Counted from the first letter of the stretch, positions 1 to 8,902 are shown. The stretch is DNA of 64,000 nucleotides from Polynucleobacter meluiroseus (GCF_900205755.1 NZ_OANS01000001.1:372001-436000), one strand, 5' to 3'. Numbers and translations: made by a program. Notes: generated from the letters alone by a model not told the origin.

Positions 1-1
1 A

Positions 2-775
2 GATGCCACTTTAGTGAATCAACGTAAGGTAGACTTTGAGGGCGCCCAGGCGAATGTCAGTCAGGCAAAGCTTACCGTCAAGATCATGCAACATCAATTA
101 GCGGCATTAGCAAAAGAGGGCCCTTCTTGGGGTGAGGCGCTTAAACCTCCAATTCTCCAGGCTAATGCCCTCAACTTACCAGAAACTATTCCAGCAAACT
201 TACTCGAGCGCAGACCGGATCTGCAGGCTTTACTCAGTCAAATTGATGTAGCTAAACTGCAACTAGAAGGTGCAAAATTAGAGTACTTACCTGACGTCAA
301 CTTAGCCGGCTTCTTTGGATTTCAGTCCTTTGGTTTAAGTCAGTTGTTTGCCAGTAAAAGCCAGCAATTTAGTATTGGCCCGGCAATTAATTTGCCTATT
401 TTTGATGGTGGCTTAATTGCTGCCAATATCACCAGTAAGGAAGCCGGAAGAAATCAAGCGATTGCTACTTATCAAGAGCAGCTAGTACAGGCGCTGCGTG
501 AGGTAGCAGATGGAATTAGCTCGATGAAGAGCTCGCAAGCCAATTATGAGAGCTATACCAAAGCCTTTCAGAGCGCCAAAACTAATTACGACATTACTCA
601 GCGCCGAAGTGATGTCGGTATTAATTCCAAAGAATCCGTGCTAAACGCAGAGCAAGCCTACATTGTCCAAGGTCAAAATTATGCAGATGCTAAAGCCAAA
701 ATGCTTACAGCCAACGTCGTCTTAGTCCAAGCTCTAGGCGGCTCCTATCTCCGCACTACCGCTCAATCTCATTAA
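2..775 (+). CDS. Outer-membrane efflux channel, TolC/NodT family (C-terminal part, 5' truncated by window)
   Basis: The frame is open from the window edge, so the N-terminal half and any lipoprotein signal lie outside. The visible 257 or so residues form the second half of an outer membrane efflux protein: long amphipathic helices at both ends, the 'LLERRPDL' helix motif and the 'INLPIFDGG' strand motif of NodT-type channels. The stop codon is two bases from the start of an EmrA-type adaptor, itself followed by an EmrB-type pump, so this is the outer-membrane exit of a three-part exporter. The family is clear; the exported substrate cannot be told from sequence. Confidence 0.9.
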   Translation, partial: DATLVNQRKVDFEGAQANVSQAKLTVKIMQHQLAALAKEGPSWGEALKPPILQANALNLPETIPANLLERRPDLQALLSQIDVAKLQLEGAKLEYLPDVNLAGFFGFQSFGLSQLFASKSQQFSIGPAINLPIFDGGLIAANITSKEAGRNQAIATYQEQLVQALREVADGISSMKSSQANYESYTKAFQSAKTNYDITQRRSDVGINSKESVLNAEQAYIVQGQNYADAKAKMLTANVVLVQALGGSYLRTTAQSH

Positions 776-777
776 AT

Positions 778-1764
778 ATGAATGAAAAGAATTTAAATAT
801 GGAAGCTATTCCTGAAAAGAAAAAATTCGATCGACCTAAGGCATTCAAAATCTTTTTGATAGCCCTCGTTTGCGCCTTTGCGCTGGCTCTGATTCTTTGG
901 TTCATCTTTGGTCATAATTCAGAGTCTACGGACGATGCCTATGTCGGTGGTTCTCAGATTCAAATCGTGGCACAGGTTGAAGGTGCTGTCGCTTCCGTTG
1001 AGGTATCTGAAACGCAAGTGGTTAAAGAAGGTCAAACCCTATTTAAAATTGATCCAACGGAAGTAAAAATCGCTTCTGAAAAAGCGGATATTGAGTTGCT
1101 TAACGCCGCCGCCGATTATCAAAAGCGCACTGCCTTGCAGGGTGACGCAGCGGTTTCTAAGGAAGAGCTAGAGCATATGCGATTGGTGTTTAAGAAGGCT
1201 GTTGAAAATGCCCGTCAAGCCTACATTAACGTGTTACGCGCAAATGTTCAAAGCCCCGCTAAAGCTATCCTAGCTAAACGCTATGCTCAAGTAGGCCAAA
1301 GAGTCGCACCAGGCACGGCACTTGCTTTAATAGTGGCTGATGATGATATTTGGGTTGATGCGAACTTTAAAGAAGGTCAGCTAAAGAATATTCGTATTGG
1401 TCAGCCAGTTACATTAGAGTCCGATATCTACGGCGGGAAGATGGAATATCACGGCAAGGTAGTTGGCTTTGCCCCAGGTACTGGTTCTACACTCGCGCTT
1501 TTACCTCCGCAAAACGCCACAGGTAATTGGGTCAAAGTAGTGCAGCGCTTATCTGTGCGCATCGCCTTAGATCCAAAAGAACTACATGACTTTCCTCTGC
1601 ATGTTGGGCTCTCGATGGATGTCAAGGTCAATACCAAAGATACTCAGGGCGCCCCCTTGCAGGGAATGGAGGCGGGCCCAATTAGTAGCACCTCCATTTA
1701 TCAGAAGCAATTTGATGCAGCTGAAAATCATATTCGGTCTCTTGTGCAGCTGCAAAAGCATTAA
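778..1764 (+). CDS. emrA: EmrA-type periplasmic adaptor (HlyD/membrane fusion protein) of multidrug exporter
   Basis: It links the inner-membrane pump to the outer-membrane channel. One membrane anchor lies at about residues 23-46, followed by the lipoyl half-motif 'STDDAYVGG', a coiled-coil hairpin, then the beta-barrel region with 'DDIWVDANFKEGQL' and 'LLPPQNATGNWVKVVQRL', both hallmark EmrA stretches. At 328 residues it is about 60 shorter than E. coli EmrA (about 390); the loss falls in the coiled-coil hairpin, between 'FKIDPTE' and 'VQSPAKA'. It starts two bases after the channel gene and ends 15 bases before the pump, so the three genes form one transcript. Family assignment is firm. 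Confidence 0.92.
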   Translation: MNEKNLNMEAIPEKKKFDRPKAFKIFLIALVCAFALALILWFIFGHNSESTDDAYVGGSQIQIVAQVEGAVASVEVSETQVVKEGQTLFKIDPTEVKIASEKADIELLNAAADYQKRTALQGDAAVSKEELEHMRLVFKKAVENARQAYINVLRANVQSPAKAILAKRYAQVGQRVAPGTALALIVADDDIWVDANFKEGQLKNIRIGQPVTLESDIYGGKMEYHGKVVGFAPGTGSTLALLPPQNATGNWVKVVQRLSVRIALDPKELHDFPLHVGLSMDVKVNTKDTQGAPLQGMEAGPISSTSIYQKQFDAAENHIRSLVQLQKH

Positions 1765-1779
1765 TCCTTAGCAAACGCA

Positions 1780-3315
1780 ATGGCAACAACTCAGAATCCC
1801 CCGCAGTTAGTAGGGCTCAAGTTAGTTCTTGCTACAGTGGCATTGGGTCTTGGATCTTTTATGAACATCCTAGATATTTCCATTGCAAACGTGTCTTTGC
1901 CAGCGATTGCCGGGGACTTTGCTGTTAGTCCGGCACAGGGCACCTGGGTAATTACCTCTTATGCAGTGAGTGAGGCGATCATGCTACCTCTCACAGGATG
2001 GTTAGCGGGGCGGTTTGGTGATGTGCGCCAATTTATTGTTGCCACCCTCTTATTTACCTTGGCCTCTCTTTTATGTGGTGCTTCACAGTCGTTTGAGATG
2101 TTGCTCTTTTCTAGAGTGTTGCAAGGGGTAGTGGGAGCCTCGATGATTCCTTTATCCCAGTCTTTGATTATCAAAATCTTTCCAGCAAATAAGCGCGGGG
2201 CAGCTTTGGGTATTTGGTCTCTGACATTAATCGTGGCGCCCGTATTAGGCCCAGTGGTTGGCGGCTGGCTTACAGATAATTACGTATGGCGCCTCGTTTT
2301 CTTTATCAATATTCCTTTTGGTCTCCTGTGTGCCTACGCAGTAACCAAGACGATGAAGGGTCGTGAGTCACCTAAGGTGATTAAGCCGATTGATAAGTTA
2401 GGACTGGGTTTGTTGACAGTAGGTATTGGCTCACTACAGATACTGCTAGATAAAGGCAATGAACTCAATTGGTTTGAGTCATCAACCATTGTGACTTTGG
2501 CGGTAGTCTCTGCTATTTGCTTAATTAGCTTAGTCATTTGGGAGCTTGGTGAGGAGCATCCCATTGTAGATCTCAGGCTCTTTGCCGACCGTAACTTTTT
2601 AATCGCTGCGACCTGCTTGGCGGTAGGCAGTTACGCCTTTTATATCTTTGTCATTATTGGCCCTTTATGGATGCAAACGCAATTGGGATACACGCCGACC
2701 TTAGCCGGCGAGGTGATGGCAATCACCGGCCTCCTGTCCATATTTTTTGGCCCATTTTTCGGAATCAACCTTGACCGCATTGGAGCCAGGCAGGTTGCTA
2801 CGATTGGTTTTACAGCCTTTGGTATCTCCGCTTGGATGAGTGGCTCTATCACTTCTAACGCGTCCTTTGAGCATCTCCAATTAGTCCGACTGTTAGCGGG
2901 TATTGGGATCGCTGGATTCTTTGTGCCGATGACCGCCATTTCCCTCTCGCAAATGAAGCCACAGCAGATTAGCTCTGCCACTGGCCTTACTAACTTTCTC
3001 AGAAATATGGGCGGTAGTGTGGGCACTGCCGTAGGGGTTACGATTTGGCAAAATAACGCCGCCAATAAACATGCCCAGTTAACTGAATATGTGAACGCTA
3101 GTAACCTTGCTTACGATCATTTTATGACGACGCTGACCTCACGCGGGCTCTCTGTGTTGGAGAGTAAGCAATATATAGATCTTCTCGTAAATGCCCAAGC
3201 CTATGTGTTATCGACCAATCATTTACTCATGATGTCTGGCGTGATTATGGCTTCCTTGATTCCGATTGTGTGGTTTGCTAAACCACCTTTTGGCGGTGGT
3301 GGTGGAGGACACTAA
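1780..3315 (+). CDS. emrB: EmrB-type MFS drug efflux pump (DHA2 family, 14 TM)
   Basis: This is the proton-driven inner-membrane pump of the tripartite exporter. The 511-residue length and about 14 hydrophobic segments match DHA2 pumps. Visible motifs are 'LDISIANVSLPAIAGDF' in TM1 (motif D1), 'GRFGDVRQ' (motif A), 'SRVLQGVVGASMIPLSQ' (motif B) and 'APVLGPVVGGWL' (motif C, the antiporter motif). The C-terminus ends in a glycine run with a final histidine (about residues 504-511), a common EmrB tail. Last gene of the channel-adaptor-pump operon. The substrate is unknown; EmrB relatives export uncouplers, hydrophobic antibiotics and fatty acids. Confidence 0.93.
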   Translation: MATTQNPPQLVGLKLVLATVALGLGSFMNILDISIANVSLPAIAGDFAVSPAQGTWVITSYAVSEAIMLPLTGWLAGRFGDVRQFIVATLLFTLASLLCGASQSFEMLLFSRVLQGVVGASMIPLSQSLIIKIFPANKRGAALGIWSLTLIVAPVLGPVVGGWLTDNYVWRLVFFINIPFGLLCAYAVTKTMKGRESPKVIKPIDKLGLGLLTVGIGSLQILLDKGNELNWFESSTIVTLAVVSAICLISLVIWELGEEHPIVDLRLFADRNFLIAATCLAVGSYAFYIFVIIGPLWMQTQLGYTPTLAGEVMAITGLLSIFFGPFFGINLDRIGARQVATIGFTAFGISAWMSGSITSNASFEHLQLVRLLAGIGIAGFFVPMTAISLSQMKPQQISSATGLTNFLRNMGGSVGTAVGVTIWQNNAANKHAQLTEYVNASNLAYDHFMTTLTSRGLSVLESKQYIDLLVNAQAYVLSTNHLLMMSGVIMASLIPIVWFAKPPFGGGGGGH

Positions 3316-3365
3316 TTACCTGAGTGTCTTGAGTAAATGACTGAAGCCATTTATCCCCCTTGCCC

Positions 3366-3647
3366 CTATTTTTTGCTTTCTCGACGTTCTTCTAGCTGGT
3401 GTTGGATCTTTAAGTACAGAATGGTTACCGATAAAACAAAGGTAATTAGATTGGCCAGCAAAATGGGTGCGCTGTCGATTCGGTACCCATAAATCATCCA
3501 CAGCACGACACCGCAAGTAAATGCGGCATACATCCCCAAGGAGATTCCAGAAAGATCTTTGGTAGTAATGGAGTGATATGTTTGCGGAATAAAGGCTGCC
3601 GTCGTCAAGCAGGCTGCAATAAAACCAAGTAGATTGTCAAAATCCAT
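3366..3647 (-). CDS. SemiSWEET-type sugar transporter (MtN3/PQ-loop family)
   Basis: A 93-residue protein with three hydrophobic helices (about 5-24, 38-55 and 61-82), the size of a bacterial SemiSWEET half-transporter that works as a dimer to move sugars down a gradient. The PQ-loop motif is visible as 'TTAAFIPQTYHS', with 'TKDLSGISLGMYAAF' following, as in characterised SemiSWEETs. It lies 23 bases downstream of the glutathione peroxidase gene on the same strand and probably shares its transcript. The substrate is inferred from the family only. Confidence 0.85.
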   Translation of the reverse strand: MDFDNLLGFIAACLTTAAFIPQTYHSITTKDLSGISLGMYAAFTCGVVLWMIYGYRIDSAPILLANLITFVLSVTILYLKIQHQLEERRESKK

Positions 3648-3670
3648 AAGACCTCAGCTTTTTAGCTTTA

Positions 3671-4144
3671 CTAGAGTAATTTTTGGATCTCACTACGAAT
3701 GCTATTGGGCGATGTGGCGGATGCATATCTTTCTACAGGCTTGCCGTCGCGATTCACTAAAAACTTGGTAAAGTTCCATTTAATAGCTTCGGTTCCCAAC
3801 AGCCCGGGTGCGGCGTGCTTTAAATATTCAAACAAGGGATGGGTATTGGCGCCATTCACATCTGTTTTTTGAAATACCGGAAAAGTCACCCCGTAATTTA
3901 CAGTACAGAAATTTTCAATTTGCTCAGCAGTGCCTGGCTCCTGACCGCCAAACTGGTTGGAAGGGAAGGCGAGGATTTCTAAACCCTGGGTATGGAATTC
4001 ATCATATAAAGATTGGAGTTCGCGATACTGGGAGGTAAAGCCGCACTCACTGGCAACATTCACAATGAGCAATACCTTATTTGCATAGTCATGTAGGGAT
4101 TCAGATTGACCGTTCAGGCGTTGCAAGGGAATATTGGGCAGCAT
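3671..4144 (-). CDS. Glutathione peroxidase (Cys-type, BtuE/GpxA family)
   Basis: It reduces hydrogen peroxide and organic hydroperoxides with glutathione or thioredoxin. The 157-residue length is typical. The catalytic set is present: peroxidatic Cys in 'VASECGFTSQY', Gln in 'PSNQFGGQEPG' and Trp/Asn in 'KWNFTKFLV'. The selenocysteine position is an ordinary Cys. No signal peptide is seen, so it is cytoplasmic. It is the first gene of a two-gene unit with the SemiSWEET gene and is transcribed away from the glycosyltransferase upstream. Confidence 0.93.
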   Translation of the reverse strand: MLPNIPLQRLNGQSESLHDYANKVLLIVNVASECGFTSQYRELQSLYDEFHTQGLEILAFPSNQFGGQEPGTAEQIENFCTVNYGVTFPVFQKTDVNGANTHPLFEYLKHAAPGLLGTEAIKWNFTKFLVNRDGKPVERYASATSPNSIRSEIQKLL

Positions 4145-4265
4145 GGATGAGTCCTTTTGGATGGGGTAAACATGTTCTTCGATATTTCAATGTAGCTGAT
4201 TTTTAGTGTTTATGCTTCATTTTCGTCAGGCACTCCACTTTAAGTTGCTACAACGGACTAATGTC

Positions 4266-4937
4266 ATGGTTTCATGCTCTAATACGAGCCAAATGATTAC
4301 AGTTGTGATTGCCTCCTACAAATACGGCCACCTTGCTGCGCACTGCATCGAGTCTTTACTATCGCAAACTAAGCAGCCAGAACGCATTCTGTTTGTGGAT
4401 GATGGTATAGCGGATTGCAATCACTTGCCTGCTTTATATCCCGAGATTGAATATATTTTTAGACCTACTAACTTGGGTACGGTAGATAATTTTCAAGATA
4501 CGCTTTCGCGGGTTGAAACTGAATACGTACTGTTCATCGGCGCTGATAATTGGTTGCGTTCTGATGCAATTGAATTACTCTCTGATGCCACTGCCGATAT
4601 CGTGACTTACGATATCGTTGTCACCGGTGAATTAAAAGAAGAAATGCTGGCGCGAGTTCCGGGCCAAACTCACCCCCAATTTGGAAACTTGTACTGGGAT
4701 CGACAGAACCAGCATCATGGCTCCATGATGTATCGCACCACCTTGGGTAAAGAGATTGGTTACAAGAAGCGCTTTGAAGATGGTTTTCACCCTCAAGAAG
4801 ATTGGAACCTCTGGGACAAGATGCTCGAAAAAGGAGCAACGGTTGCCAGCCTAAAGCAAGGGCTTCTGTACTATAGAAGACATCGCGAAAACTACCTGAA
4901 ATACGATCCAGAGATTCTGCCTTTTCTGGCAGGCTAA
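4266..4937 (+). CDS. Glycosyltransferase family 2
   Basis: A GT-A fold sugar transferase of about 223 residues. The N-terminus 'MITVVIASYKYGHLAAHCIE' and 'PERILFVDDG' are the classic GT2 nucleotide-sugar site; 'EYVLFIGADNWL' supplies the D-x-D-like metal site. The C-terminal part 'PQEDWNLWDKML' resembles the acceptor-side ED/W motif. It stands alone, not inside a polysaccharide cluster, so its product cannot be predicted. Start uncertain: ATG at 4266 is used, ATG at 4293 gives the most typical N-terminus, and a GTG at 4206 would add 20 residues. Confidence 0.8.
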   Translation: MVSCSNTSQMITVVIASYKYGHLAAHCIESLLSQTKQPERILFVDDGIADCNHLPALYPEIEYIFRPTNLGTVDNFQDTLSRVETEYVLFIGADNWLRSDAIELLSDATADIVTYDIVVTGELKEEMLARVPGQTHPQFGNLYWDRQNQHHGSMMYRTTLGKEIGYKKRFEDGFHPQEDWNLWDKMLEKGATVASLKQGLLYYRRHRENYLKYDPEILPFLAG

Positions 4938-4988
4938 AAATATTCCGCTGCAATACGCCCGAACGGATTGCTTGCTATCCTGTAGTTA

Positions 4989-6395
4989 ATGAAAAACGCT
5001 TCTGCCGCATTTCCGACTCTCGCCTTTGTCGACATTGAGACCACGGGGTCACACTATGATCGCGATCGCATTACGGAAGTCGGCATCAAAACACTTTACC
5101 CAAATCAGGCTCAAGTTGAGATTTGGGAAAGCTTGCTTAATCCACAAGTATTCATTCCGCAAAATATTCAGAAGTTAACGGGCATTTCACCGCAAATGGT
5201 GGAGGGTCAACCAGACTTTTCTGAGCGAGCGCATGAGCTACATCGTCAGCTTGAAAATAAAGTATTTGTTGCTCACAACGCCCGATTTGACTATGGATTC
5301 TTGAAGGCCTCATTTAAACGCATTGGTATTGACTTCAAGCCCAAGGTACTGTGTACCGTCAAATTGTCTAGGCATTTATTTCCTGAGCAGAAGCGGCACA
5401 ATCTCGATACCTTAATTCAGGTGCATGATCTTCAGGTTTCGGCTAGGCATCGGGCTTTGGGGGATGCAGATCTGCTACTGCAATTCTGGAAAATCTGTGA
5501 GGCTCGCTTCGGCGCTGAAAAAATGCTGGCCGCAATCGATCATGTCACTGCTAACACGAGTTTGCCAACCCATATTGATAAAGATCTTGTAAATCAAATA
5601 CCGGCAAGTCCAGGCGTGTATATCTTTTATGCAGAAAATAAGATGCCTTTGTACATTGGCAAGAGTATTGATATGCGTGCTCGGGTACTCAGTCATTTTC
5701 AAGGTACCTTAACCGACCGAAAAGAAATCAAACTCTCCTTGCAAATTCGGGATATTGATTGGATCGAGACGAGTGGCGAGCTGGGCGCTTTATTGCTGGA
5801 ATCGCAATTAATCAAAGAGCGTCTACCTAGTATGAACATTAAGTTACGACGCTCAAAAGACCTATGCGCATGGCAGCTTCAAGAGGGGGAGGCGGGCGCA
5901 CTTGCGCCGGCACTCGTCACGCATCGTGATCTCTTGCCGGGTTTGCAAGAAAATCTTTACGGCTTGTTTTATAGCAGACGTGAAGCACAGCAATGTTTAA
6001 CAGCGATCGCAAAGCGCAATCAACTCTGTGGCGTAGTTTTGGGTTTGGAAAAGCGGGTGGAGCAAAAACCCTGCTTTGCTTATCAAGTGAAGCAATGCAA
6101 GGGCGCTTGTATTGGTGCTGAAAGCATCGCAACCCACAATCTACGCTTAAAGCTAGCCTTAGAGGCTTTCAGGGTCAAGAGTTGGCCTTACGCTGGCCCC
6201 ATAGCGATTGCGGAGGGTGAACAAATGCATGTCATAGATCGGTGGTGTTATTTGGGCTCAGCGATAAATCAAGATGAACTTGAAGAGCTGAGTAGCGAGG
6301 GTGAGGCGGAGTTTGATCTAGATATCTATAAAATTCTGAAGAAGAAACTGAGCAGCATTCCAAGCTCCCAAATAGTCCACCTCACCAGACCATGA
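4989..6395 (+). CDS. DnaQ-like 3'-5' exonuclease fused to a UvrC-type GIY-YIG nuclease domain
   Basis: A 468-residue fusion. Residues about 10-175 are a DEDDh exonuclease: 'FVDIETTGS' (DxE), 'VAHNARFDYGFL' (NxxxD) and 'HRALGDADL' (HxxxxD). Residues about 205-290 are a GIY-YIG domain with 'PGVYIFYAENKMPLYIGKS' and 'DMRARVLSHF', as at the UvrC N-terminus. A C-terminal Cys cluster 'KQCKGACIG' follows. Proteins of this layout (Cho-like, and mycobacterial Rv2191) are thought to act in nucleotide excision repair or end processing. Both active sites look intact. Its stop overlaps the ATG of a 31-codon frame. Confidence 0.88.
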   Translation: MKNASAAFPTLAFVDIETTGSHYDRDRITEVGIKTLYPNQAQVEIWESLLNPQVFIPQNIQKLTGISPQMVEGQPDFSERAHELHRQLENKVFVAHNARFDYGFLKASFKRIGIDFKPKVLCTVKLSRHLFPEQKRHNLDTLIQVHDLQVSARHRALGDADLLLQFWKICEARFGAEKMLAAIDHVTANTSLPTHIDKDLVNQIPASPGVYIFYAENKMPLYIGKSIDMRARVLSHFQGTLTDRKEIKLSLQIRDIDWIETSGELGALLLESQLIKERLPSMNIKLRRSKDLCAWQLQEGEAGALAPALVTHRDLLPGLQENLYGLFYSRREAQQCLTAIAKRNQLCGVVLGLEKRVEQKPCFAYQVKQCKGACIGAESIATHNLRLKLALEAFRVKSWPYAGPIAIAEGEQMHVIDRWCYLGSAINQDELEELSSEGEAEFDLDIYKILKKKLSSIPSSQIVHLTRP

Positions 6396-6487
6396 GCGCA
6401 CTCTTCAAACGTATCTTCATAGGCTTGCGGCGCGTCACGCTATTTTTTGATGATATTTTGAGTTTGATTAAATCAAACCTACGCTAA
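6392..6487 (+). CDS. Possible 31-residue basic small protein, translationally coupled
   Basis: An ATGA overlap joins this frame to the end of the exonuclease/GIY-YIG gene, an arrangement usual for coupled translation. The predicted peptide begins 'MSALFKRIFIGLRRVTL' and ends 'KSNLR'; it is basic and amphipathic, with a Phe/Leu/Ile-rich face. I recognise no family. It might be a membrane-associated peptide or simply chance. Conservation in relatives would decide. Confidence 0.3.
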   Translation: MSALFKRIFIGLRRVTLFFDDILSLIKSNLR

Positions 6488-6519
6488 CCCGAGCCCTCGG
6501 GCAAGCCGCCGACAGTGTT

Positions 6520-6846
6520 CTAGGCGCTGATTTTCGGAGCGGGCCCTAAGCAGCTCTTCATTGCTTTGTCCTCAACTACCTTTAGCCAATCTGGCTTGGC
6601 CTTGGGATCCATGACGAGTTCATTGAGCTGCTTATTAGTGGCATTTTTGCTGACAAATTCAGAGACGCAGCTGCAGTAAGACTTGAAATCAGCCTCCGTC
6701 AATGTATTACCCTTCAAGCTTTTGTGTTCAGCAAGCTGCTCTTGAGTGCAGATTTTTTGATACTCCCCATTGGGAGCTGCTGCGAAGCTTTGGCCAGCAC
6801 CAGCCATCAATAAAATCATAGTTAATAACGGTAATAGTTTTTTCAT
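6520..6846 (-). CDS. Small secreted protein of unknown function, four cysteines
   Basis: A 108-residue protein with a clear Sec signal peptide: basic 'MKK', a hydrophobic core, and cleavage after 'GQSFA'. The mature part is about 85 residues, charged and helical, with Cys in 'KICTQEQ', 'YCSCV' and 'SCLGP', enough for two disulfides in the periplasm. I do not recognise the family. It lies 13 bases downstream of the DUF4149 gene on the same strand and is probably cotranscribed with it. Confidence 0.75.
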   Translation of the reverse strand: MKKLLPLLTMILLMAGAGQSFAAAPNGEYQKICTQEQLAEHKSLKGNTLTEADFKSYCSCVSEFVSKNATNKQLNELVMDPKAKPDWLKVVEDKAMKSCLGPAPKISA

Positions 6847-6859
6847 GATCGCCTAAGCG

Positions 6860-7228
6860 TTAAATGAGAATGTAAATAAAGGCGATGAGCTGCGCTAAGT
6901 TGATTGCCACGCTAAGGCTATGCAGGATATGAAAGCGCTTTTCTTGGCCGCTATCTTTAGCGACATTAATTTGATTGGTGAGATAGAACAAGAGGAAGGC
7001 GAACAGTAGGGCGCAAATTAGCAAAATAATTAAGCTCGTTGCATTGGCGCTGAATACAGCTGCTAAGCAAGTAAGCAGGCCAAGACTTAGGTAATACTTC
7101 GGGAAAAAGCTGCGAACATATTTACTAGACCATTCGACAGGAAGCACTTTAAAAACAGTCGGGGCGACTACGACCGTAAAGAACAAAATGATGCCAGTCA
7201 TTCCAGCAACAAGATAGTTTGTGAACAT
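6860..7228 (-). CDS. DUF4149-type four-helix membrane protein
   Basis: A 122-residue protein with four hydrophobic segments (about 3-25, 45-62, 64-86 and 103-121). The N-terminal 'FTVVVAPTVFKVLP' and later 'FFPKYYLSLG' resemble the DUF4149 family of small inner-membrane proteins, whose role is unknown. It sits between the MpaB-like oxygenase gene (32 bases upstream) and a secreted protein gene, all on the minus strand, suggesting one transcript. Confidence 0.7.
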   Translation of the reverse strand: MFTNYLVAGMTGIILFFTVVVAPTVFKVLPVEWSSKYVRSFFPKYYLSLGLLTCLAAVFSANATSLIILLICALLFAFLLFYLTNQINVAKDSGQEKRFHILHSLSVAINLAQLIAFIYILI

Positions 7229-7260
7229 GGGGATCCTTCTAATAAGTTAAGGGGGTAAGG

Positions 7261-8124
7261 TTATTCGTAGACACGTCGATAAGAGTGGGCTGCTACGCCA
7301 TCCTTAAGCGCTTCTCTCACCGGCAGAGCCATGACATTGACGCTTGTCGAAACTAAGCCGCGTTCTAATAGGTTGGGCGGCGCTCGGTGGATGAGCGGAT
7401 AGACCCAAGTAGGCAGATTAAAAAACCCCGCTTTGGTAATGAGGGTGACAAAGGGCTTAGAAACCAGGTTGCTCGGAAAATCATCCAGCAATTTCACAAT
7501 GCTTTGAGCCCGTTCGCCATAATGCAGTTCGCCAATATATTTTTGGATTGCTAGCTCTGTTCCTGCCAGAGTGCTGGGTAAGTCGACGGCCCCCATCTTT
7601 TCTCCCAAAACCTTCATTTCTAGAAAATATTGATCTTGTTCTTGTGGGGTCAACTTAGGCTGGCGATAGGCTTGATAGGCGCGCATAAAGCTAAGGGTCT
7701 CCGTTAAATGGACCCAAGCTAAAAGATGAGGATCTGTGGCTTGATAGGGTTTGCCAAACTCATCTACGCCGTGAATATGCTGGTGAATGGCATTGACTTT
7801 ATTGATGATGGTATTTGCCATCTCAACCGACCCATAAGTAGTAGCGGCAATAAAAAAAGCAGTTCTCCCTAAACGGCCCTTAAGATCCTCTCTAAAGCTA
7901 GAGTGATCCCAAACCCCTGCTAGCGCTTGAGGATGCAAGGCCTGCAATACTAAGGAACTGATGCCCCCGATCATCATGGAGATGAAGTCAGCATGTACAC
8001 GCCAGGCTATAGATTCAGGACCAAAAAGGCCTCGATCGCCTTTGGGGGTCAAAAATGCGACAGGCGGACCGCCACTACCGCCCACCATTTCACGAATGGT
8101 TTTACGAATGAAGTCATTAATCAT
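7261..8124 (-). CDS. MpaB-like oxygenase (DUF2236 family)
   Basis: A 287-residue protein of the DUF2236 group, which includes the latex-clearing protein Lcp and fungal MpaB; characterised members bind heme b and cleave C=C bonds with oxygen. Visible family marks are 'GPESIAWRVHADF' near residue 40, 'LQALHPQALAGVWDHSSF' with the conserved His, and 'RTAFFIAATTYG'. There is no signal peptide, so it is cytoplasmic, unlike Lcp. First gene of a minus-strand unit with the DUF4149 and secreted protein genes. The substrate is unknown. Confidence 0.8.
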   Translation of the reverse strand: MINDFIRKTIREMVGGSGGPPVAFLTPKGDRGLFGPESIAWRVHADFISMMIGGISSLVLQALHPQALAGVWDHSSFREDLKGRLGRTAFFIAATTYGSVEMANTIINKVNAIHQHIHGVDEFGKPYQATDPHLLAWVHLTETLSFMRAYQAYRQPKLTPQEQDQYFLEMKVLGEKMGAVDLPSTLAGTELAIQKYIGELHYGERAQSIVKLLDDFPSNLVSKPFVTLITKAGFFNLPTWVYPLIHRAPPNLLERGLVSTSVNVMALPVREALKDGVAAHSYRRVYE

Positions 8125-8299
8125 GGATGTGGAGCGTAAAGGGCATCACGCCAATTTACAGGGTATTGAGTAATTTTGCAGGCTTGGCAAACAAATGCAG
8201 ATGCAGAGAGCAGACAGACGCATGGAGCAGTTTCTTCTAAACTCACTTTTTTAATTTATTTGCTGTAGCATCAATAATCATTCGTCTAAAGAGGAAATT

Positions 8300-8902
8300 A
8301 TGAACACATTTGATGCCATTCGCGAGCGCCGTGCGGTGAAATACTTTGACCCAGCCCACCAATTTACTGAGCAAGAGACTGATCAGTTGATGGATTTAGC
8401 GATGCAGGCCCCTTCTTCTTTTAATATTCAACACTGGCGCTTAGTCAATGTCGCAGACAAGGCCTTGAGAGCGCAACTTCGTGCGGCAGCCAATGATCAA
8501 GCGCAGGTAACCGATGCATCATTGCTTTATGTAGTGACTGTGGACATCAATGCCTGGGATGAGAATCCAGCCAGATATTGGGTTAATGCACCTAAAGAAG
8601 CCCAAGACATTTTGGTTCCTTGGATTCATCCGTTTTACGCAGGAAAAGAGCAATTACAGCGCGATGAGGCAATGCGCTCCGCAGGCATCATGTTACAAAC
8701 TTTGATGCTCTCAGCCAAAGCGATGGGATACGATTCCTGCCCGATGGTCGGTTTTGATTTCGAGAAAGTAGCGGAGCTGATTCATTTACCTAAAAACTAT
8801 GCAATTGCTGCCATGTTAGCCATTGGCAAATCACTCAAACCGGCTTGGCCAAAGCCAGGATTCATTCCTAAATCAGAAATGATTATTCAGAATCATTTTT
8901 AG
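8300..8902 (+). CDS. Nitroreductase-family flavoprotein
   Basis: An FMN-dependent NAD(P)H oxidoreductase of 200 residues. The N-terminal 'IRERRAVKYFDP' and 'QAPSSFNIQHWRL' are the FMN-phosphate and ribityl contacts of the family; 'MGYDSCPMVGFDFEKV' is the C-terminal FMN segment. An SD-like 'AAGAGGAAAT' precedes the ATG. Relatives reduce nitroaromatics or quinones; the true substrate is not evident. It is a single gene with its own upstream region. Confidence 0.88.
   Translation: MNTFDAIRERRAVKYFDPAHQFTEQETDQLMDLAMQAPSSFNIQHWRLVNVADKALRAQLRAAANDQAQVTDASLLYVVTVDINAWDENPARYWVNAPKEAQDILVPWIHPFYAGKEQLQRDEAMRSAGIMLQTLMLSAKAMGYDSCPMVGFDFEKVAELIHLPKNYAIAAMLAIGKSLKPAWPKPGFIPKSEMIIQNHF

Noticed and set aside
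778..1764. Suspected frameshift or deletion wreck in emrA because of its short length
   Set aside because: Both flanks of the missing part are in one open frame with all EmrA motifs, so it was kept as a short but intact gene.
2640..3065. 141-codon minus-strand open frame inside emrB
   Set aside because: Lies wholly within a clear MFS gene; composition is that of an antisense shadow and no family is recognisable.
4621..4953. 110-codon minus-strand frame over the glycosyltransferase
   Set aside because: Antisense shadow; the glycosyltransferase on the plus strand has all family motifs.
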